DNA from: Candidatus Poribacteria bacterium
Lineage (GTDB): Bacteria > Poribacteria > WGA-4E > GCA-2687025
Assembly: GCA_016866785.1 (NCBI GenBank)
Contig: VGLH01000015.1
Coordinates: forward strand, 1-43,331
DNA: 43,331 bases
Direction of reading: 5' to 3'
Shown here: positions 39,195 to 43,331 of the stretch, in pieces
How the letters are laid out: each line of letters begins with the position of its first letter
Position numbering within the stretch: the first letter of the stretch is position 1
Notes under the pieces: generated by a model
The model's database searches: none
Told to the model about the DNA's origin: nothing
The model's input: only the letters and a program-made list of their open reading frames with translations
Made by a program: the position numbers and the translations under genes

Positions 39195-41561
39195 ATGTCG
39201 TCGTTGCGGCGCCTGATCAGGGCCTCCATCGGGGTCTCCGCGTTGCTGTGGGCGTTCCTTGGGACGGCGGCTCTGTCGGCATCCGATGACTACCTCGCGG
39301 TGAGCGTCGTCTACTCGGACGGTCGTGTGACGCGCTTCGACCGGATGCCCGTCGCCATCCGGCTCGCCACCTTGCCCGAAGGACTGCGCGACTCCGGATA
39401 TGACGACGTATTCCGCCAGGCGGTTGAGCTCTGGACGAAGGAATCAGATGGGCTCGTGCGATGCGTCTTTGTCGACAACTCCAGCACATCCGTGGATTTG
39501 CCGGTCACATGGGTCACGCGGATACGGGGACGCGCGCAGGAAGCCCATCTCGGCAAGACGACGCTCATCCGCCCCACGGCGGACACGTTCCGCGTCGAGA
39601 TGGAGATCGGCGTCACAGACGCTTCCACGGGCAGGCGTCTCACGCGCGAGAAGATGCTCTCCGTCTGCCTGCATGAGTTGGGACATGCGTTCGGGCTGTG
39701 GGGTCACAGCGGAGCCCCCGAGGATGTCATGTCGCCGTCCACAGATGCGCAAGCGCCCACTCGACGCGATGTCGAGACGCTACGCCGTCTCTACGCACTG
39801 CCGCCGGGCTCTTCGCTTCACGACGCAGCGATCGGCGTGCTGAAAGACCGTTTGGCGCGGGAACCGGCGGATGTCGAGACGCACTTCCTGCTGGGGAACC
39901 TGTTGCTGGATCGCGGCAACCACGACGCGGCGATCGACCAGTTTCTGCAGACACTCGAGCTGGATGCCACTCATCAGGACGCCGCGGAGCGCCTGGTTCG
40001 TGCCTATCTGGATGCCGGCAGAGCCGACGAGGCGATCCAGAGCGTCGAGCAGGCGGGGGTCCAGTCGCCCGAAGCCTACAACAACGCGGCGCGCGTATTC
40101 TACGAGCGCGGCGAGGTCCACGAGGCGATCTCTGCGCTGGAACGGTCGCTGCGGCTGGACCCGACGTTCGAGGTGGCTCGAAGGAACCTGATCCGCCTGT
40201 GCGTTGCCGAATCGGACCGATTGGCGGAGGTCGGCGAGTACGCAGGCGCCGAAGCCCTGCTGCGCCGCGCCGTCGAGCTCGATCCGCGCGACGTCGGCTC
40301 GACGCTCCGGCTGAGTGTTGTCCTGAACCACCTGGGCAAGGACGCCGAGGCGGTGCGCATCTTGGAGGCGCTGCTCGCTCAGCAGCCGGGAAACGCAGAC
40401 GTCCGAGCCGGACTTGGAAGAACCTACAACAACCTGGGGGTCTCGGAGGCGGCTCGCGAGCGATGGGAGCAGGCTGCCGGACACTTCGAGGCAGCCTTGC
40501 GCTACGACCCGGCTCTGGAGACCGCCAAGAGGAACTACGGCGCGGCGATCCTCCAATGGGCGAACGCCGTGGAGGGCTCGGACCCGAATCGCGCGCTGGC
40601 GCTGTTGGAGAAGCACGCGCGGCTGGAGCGTTCAGCGGCGACGGAAGTACGCATCGGCGTGCTGCATTCGCGGCGAGGCGACTACCCAGCCGCCATCGAA
40701 GCGTTCCGGCGCGCCCGACAGATCGACCCAGACGACGCGGTCATTCGGAAGAACCTGCTGGTGACGCATCACCAGTACGGTGTCGAGCTGGATAAAACGG
40801 GAAACGTCACGGCAGCGGTCGATCAGTTCCAGAAGGGGTTGGCTCTCGATGCGGACCACCTCGACCTCTACCGCAGTCTCGGGCAGACCTATGCGCGCGG
40901 CAAACGAACCGACGACGCCGCGCGAGCGTACGGGGAGGTCCTCAAGCGCAATCCGTCGGACGCCTGGGCACAGAGCGCTCTGGTGAACCTGTACCTGACC
41001 GCGGGTAACGAAGCGCTCCAGAAGGGGCAGTTCGCCAAGGCGCTGGAGCAGTTCGAGCTGGTCCCGGACAGTGCGCGTACCGGTGCGGTCTATGGGATGA
41101 TCGGCTATCTGTATCTTGCGACGGAGAAACCCGTTCAGGCGGTCGATACGCTCGGAAAGGCGTTGCTTCTGAACGCCGATGAGCGTTCGACCCAGAGCAA
41201 CTTCGATCTCGCGGTGAAGCGGCTCAACAAGGCGGCGAAGGAGCGACCGTCGCCGGAGATGGAACGCGCCGCCTTCCGCGCGGAGGTCTACGATCTTACG
41301 GCGAAGATCGCGAAGCGTCCGCGCAAGGCGGATGTCTCTCGCTTCGTCGAGATGGTCGCATCGACTCCGAACGATCCGATGACGATCCAAGTCGTTCAGG
41401 ACTGCGCACTCCAGGCATCGCGCAGCGCGACGCCGCGCTACCCGGAGGAGGCGCAGGCGCTCGCTCGGAGCGCGCTCGCCCTCAAGCCGAGCCATGCCGA
41501 GTTGCGTACGTGGGTGAATGGCACCGGATCGACACCAAAGGCGAATCGAACGCCGGAATGA
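39195..41561 (+). CDS. Secreted matrixin-like metalloprotease with TPR repeats
   Basis: The protein has 788 residues; ATG 39195 follows AAAGGA. A signal peptide covers about 1-28 (ending LSA). The metzincin zinc motif HELGHAFGLWGH (His160, Glu161, His164, His171) and a Met-turn DVMSPS about 5 residues later define a matrixin-type protease domain (about 30-205). Residues about 215-700 form around a dozen TPR units (THFLLGNLLLDRGNHDAAID, AYNNAARVFYERGEVHEAIS, LYRSLGQTYARGKRTDDAAR). Such proteases cut extracellular or periplasmic proteins, and the TPR array probably holds partners or substrates. The following gene starts 10 bp downstream, so the two are co-transcribed. The fusion order protease then TPR is uncommon. 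Confidence 0.88.
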   Translation: MSSLRRLIRASIGVSALLWAFLGTAALSASDDYLAVSVVYSDGRVTRFDRMPVAIRLATLPEGLRDSGYDDVFRQAVELWTKESDGLVRCVFVDNSSTSVDLPVTWVTRIRGRAQEAHLGKTTLIRPTADTFRVEMEIGVTDASTGRRLTREKMLSVCLHELGHAFGLWGHSGAPEDVMSPSTDAQAPTRRDVETLRRLYALPPGSSLHDAAIGVLKDRLAREPADVETHFLLGNLLLDRGNHDAAIDQFLQTLELDATHQDAAERLVRAYLDAGRADEAIQSVEQAGVQSPEAYNNAARVFYERGEVHEAISALERSLRLDPTFEVARRNLIRLCVAESDRLAEVGEYAGAEALLRRAVELDPRDVGSTLRLSVVLNHLGKDAEAVRILEALLAQQPGNADVRAGLGRTYNNLGVSEAARERWEQAAGHFEAALRYDPALETAKRNYGAAILQWANAVEGSDPNRALALLEKHARLERSAATEVRIGVLHSRRGDYPAAIEAFRRARQIDPDDAVIRKNLLVTHHQYGVELDKTGNVTAAVDQFQKGLALDADHLDLYRSLGQTYARGKRTDDAARAYGEVLKRNPSDAWAQSALVNLYLTAGNEALQKGQFAKALEQFELVPDSARTGAVYGMIGYLYLATEKPVQAVDTLGKALLLNADERSTQSNFDLAVKRLNKAAKERPSPEMERAAFRAEVYDLTAKIAKRPRKADVSRFVEMVASTPNDPMTIQVVQDCALQASRSATPRYPEEAQALARSALALKPSHAELRTWVNGTGSTPKANRTPE

Positions 41562-41571
41562 GAGTGGTTCC

Positions 41572-43065
41572 ATGCGACGCGTGATCTGCGCTCTCGTGTG
41601 GTTGGGTTGGGTGTCGGCGCAAAGCATGCTCTGGAGCCAGGAGGCTCAGGAGATCATCCCGCTCAACCCCGTCGTCGGGCACGAGCTGGATGCCGAAGAG
41701 CGGCTGCGGTTCAACGCGTTCAAGGACGTCGAGGGGTTCATTCGCGCGTTCGTCACGCAGTCGCCCGACGGCTACGTCCTGAACGTCGTCTACGAGCGAT
41801 CCGGTCAGCGGTGGCTGGAGCGCGTGCGGATCGCATCGGAGGACTTGGAGCGGATGCGCCGCGCCCTGGTGACGACCGGGCAGTCGCGGTCGGGCGTCGG
41901 CGGCTCCGATGGTCGTCTCAGCCTGGTTCTCCACAGTACGATCTACGGCTTGTTCGTCTACGGCACAGAGCTTTCGGAGCTTCTGGGCGTTGACGAGACG
42001 CGCACGAGGATCGGCTTGTTCATGCTCGGCAGCGGGGCTGGGTTCGCGGGCGGGATGTACGGCACGCAGGGGTATGACCGGGGCAACGGCTACGCCACGA
42101 TGCTGACGACCGGCTCTTACATCGGGCTCTACTACGGACTCATCCCGTCGCTGTGGACGGACGAACGCATCCGGTCGGTGACGGAGGAGGGCGTGGAGTT
42201 TCTCGAAGACCCCGAGGGTCCCGATCGGACGCGCTCGGTCGGTATGATGGTGGGACTCCCGGCGGGCGTAGCGGCGATGCACTTCCTGACCAAGGACGGC
42301 GATGTAACGAGCGCCGAGGGCGACGGTACGTTGCTGGGGAGCGCCGTCGGGGCGGCGTACGGGGTTGCCGGAGCCTATCTCGCGGGAGCCAGCGACAACT
42401 CCGGCGACAAAGAGCGGCGGATGTACCTCGCGAGCAGTGCCGCGTTGATCCCCGTCGGTGGATGGCTGGGGCATCGGCTCGCTCAGAACGAGTCGGTCAC
42501 GCAGGGGAGGGTGTGGTCGCTCGCCTTGGGCGGGGCGATGGGGGCGTTCAGCGGCATCACCGCCGTACGGCTCGCCGACGGGGACGCGGTTCGCGAGAAC
42601 GGCAAGCCGTATGTGTGGGCGAGCCTGCTGGGATTCCCGGCTGGACTCGCCATCGTGTATCGGTTGACGGACCGCGAGGAGTACTCCCTCCAGCGGGCGG
42701 CGCTGCTCTGGACCGGGACCGTCGCCGGCGGCTTGTTCGGGGCAGGGATGGTCTACGTCCTCACCGAGAGTGACGACAGTCGTCCTTATCTGCTCGCGGC
42801 AACGGCTGGCGGGGCGGCGGCGTTCGCGATCGTGCATCGCGTGACTCGGACAGCGGAGCGCGTGGTCGCGCGCGCCGACGGACCGTGGGTTCCGTTCCCA
42901 ACGGCGGCGGAGCTCGGGTTCACGAGAGCTCTCGGCGACATGCCCGCGTCGGCGAACGACCGGCGCGTGACGTTCGCGTCGCCGGGCGACGTTGTCTCCG
43001 CCTTCGCGATGAGCCAGGCGACGGGCGAGGGCGTCTCCGTGCCGCTGGTGCGCGTTCGGTTCTGA
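41572..43065 (+). CDS. Glycine-rich multi-spanning membrane protein co-transcribed with the matrixin-TPR protease
   Basis: The protein has 497 residues from ATG 41572, 10 bp after the protease stop. A signal peptide (about 1-22, ending WSQ) is followed by a soluble region (about 25-110). Then come repeated Gly/Ala-rich hydrophobic hairpins: GLFMLGSGAGFAGGMYG, SVGMMVGLPAGVAAMHFL, GSAVGAAYGVAGAYLAG, LALGGAMGAFSGITAV, WASLLGFPAGLAIVYRL and TAGGAAAFAIVHRV. The GxxxG-rich segments resemble glycine-zipper membrane proteins. The C-terminal 60 residues are soluble and end in SVPLVRVRF, a terminal Phe as in outer-membrane proteins. I do not recognise the family. It may anchor the protease or be its substrate. 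Confidence 0.75.
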   Translation: MRRVICALVWLGWVSAQSMLWSQEAQEIIPLNPVVGHELDAEERLRFNAFKDVEGFIRAFVTQSPDGYVLNVVYERSGQRWLERVRIASEDLERMRRALVTTGQSRSGVGGSDGRLSLVLHSTIYGLFVYGTELSELLGVDETRTRIGLFMLGSGAGFAGGMYGTQGYDRGNGYATMLTTGSYIGLYYGLIPSLWTDERIRSVTEEGVEFLEDPEGPDRTRSVGMMVGLPAGVAAMHFLTKDGDVTSAEGDGTLLGSAVGAAYGVAGAYLAGASDNSGDKERRMYLASSAALIPVGGWLGHRLAQNESVTQGRVWSLALGGAMGAFSGITAVRLADGDAVRENGKPYVWASLLGFPAGLAIVYRLTDREEYSLQRAALLWTGTVAGGLFGAGMVYVLTESDDSRPYLLAATAGGAAAFAIVHRVTRTAERVVARADGPWVPFPTAAELGFTRALGDMPASANDRRVTFASPGDVVSAFAMSQATGEGVSVPLVRVRF

Positions 43066-43116
43066 GGGACGATCAGCCCGGAAAAGCCGCACCGTGGCTG
43101 GTTTCGGCACATTCGG

Positions 43117-43145
43117 TTGTCCCGCCATCGGGGATTTGCTACCAT
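43117..43145 (+). promoter_or_regulatory. Candidate promoter of the tRNA gene
   Basis: TTGTCC (43117-43122), a 17-bp spacer and TACCAT (43140-43145) would start transcription near 43152, about 60 bp before the tRNA. Confidence 0.4.
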
Positions 43146-43214
43146 GCTGGGCAGAACGCGCAGGGGAGACGGCTCTGTCCATTGCTCGCCTTCCGTCTCC
43201 CGCATCGACACGAA

Positions 43215-43301
43215 GGGCGAGTGTTGGAACTGGTAGACAAGATAGACTTAGGATCTATTGGGTTCACCCCCGTGAGGGTTCGAGTCCCTCCTCGCCCACC
43301 A
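43215..43301 (+). tRNA. tRNA-Leu (anticodon UAG)
   Basis: The 87-nt gene has the acceptor stem GGGCGAG/CTCGCCC, the D-arm region AACTGGTAGACAAG, the anticodon stem ATAGA/TCTAT with loop CTTAGGA (anticodon TAG at 43249-43251), a variable arm and the T-arm GAGGGTTCGAGTCCCTC. The discriminator is A and the CCA end is encoded. It reads CUN leucine codons. Class II type with an extra arm fits leucine. The last 30 bases of the window after it contain nothing recognised. Confidence 0.97.
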
Positions 43302-43331
43302 CATCGTCGAGCCCTACTTCGAGCGCGACAT

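Overview
The window is a GC-rich (roughly 65%) bacterial chromosomal segment of 43.3 kb. Several traits suggest an uncultivated, saprophytic or symbiotic lineage of the Poribacteria/Latescibacteria type: LamG-fold secreted proteins, a parallel beta-helix protein, three Gfo/Idh/MocA oxidoreductases, a DUF6785-like membrane protein, a DUF5916-like outer-membrane protein, a eukaryote-like inositol oxygenase, and many small dispersed inverted-repeat elements. This assignment is inferred from gene content only. No rRNA or plasmid/phage backbone was seen. One tRNA-Leu(UAG) lies at the right edge.

Layout, left to right. (1) 1-7162: the end of a calcium-binding (thrombospondin-3-like) protein, a solitary DNA methyltransferase divergent from an APH-fold kinase, a secreted beta-helix protein, a beta/gamma-crystallin + DUF1349 protein and a LamG protein. 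Two inverted-repeat elements (4576-4815 and 6268-6408) sit here; the second supplies the end of the LamG reading frame. (2) 7205-12077, minus strand: a TPP-riboswitch-controlled thiO-thiS-thiG-thiE/tenI operon running on into an M42 peptidase and myo-inositol oxygenase. (3) 12121-15664: a second copy of the first repeat element, a TlpA-like thioredoxin, a very good sigma-54 promoter in front of a tiny gene, and a two-gene kinase operon whose second gene closely resembles plant glucuronokinase. Inositol oxygenase plus glucuronokinase are the first two steps of the plant-type inositol-to-UDP-glucuronate route. (4) 15943-20240: a second, internally shortened LamG protein, a GmrSD-like restriction enzyme flanked by imperfect direct repeats, and an MFS transporter. 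(5) 20511-26065: Gfo/Idh/MocA enzyme with a textbook promoter, heme-binding protein, solitary AbrB-type regulator, DUF5916-like protein, secreted propeller-like protein. (6) 26110-27487: a dead IS4-like insertion sequence with intact ends and 8-bp target duplication, broken by several short tandem duplications. (7) 27658-34327: two more Gfo/Idh/MocA enzymes, a DUF6785-like membrane protein, an XRE-TPR regulator and another membrane protein. (8) 34355-38906: the most unusual locus, a 1316-residue fusion of a Hanks-type Ser/Thr kinase, a Cas4/Dna2-type Fe-S nuclease and a Dna2/Upf1-type SF1 helicase, with a convergent overlapping HTH gene. (9) 39195-43301: a secreted matrixin-TPR protein, a multi-spanning membrane protein, and the tRNA.

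The strongest candidate for a new system is the kinase-nuclease-helicase fusion (probable genome defence or repair factor). The second is the eukaryote-like inositol-to-glucuronate-1-phosphate pair. A recurring theme is 10-22 bp perfect tandem duplications, concentrated in the dead IS but also present in an AbrB gene and in an intergenic region.
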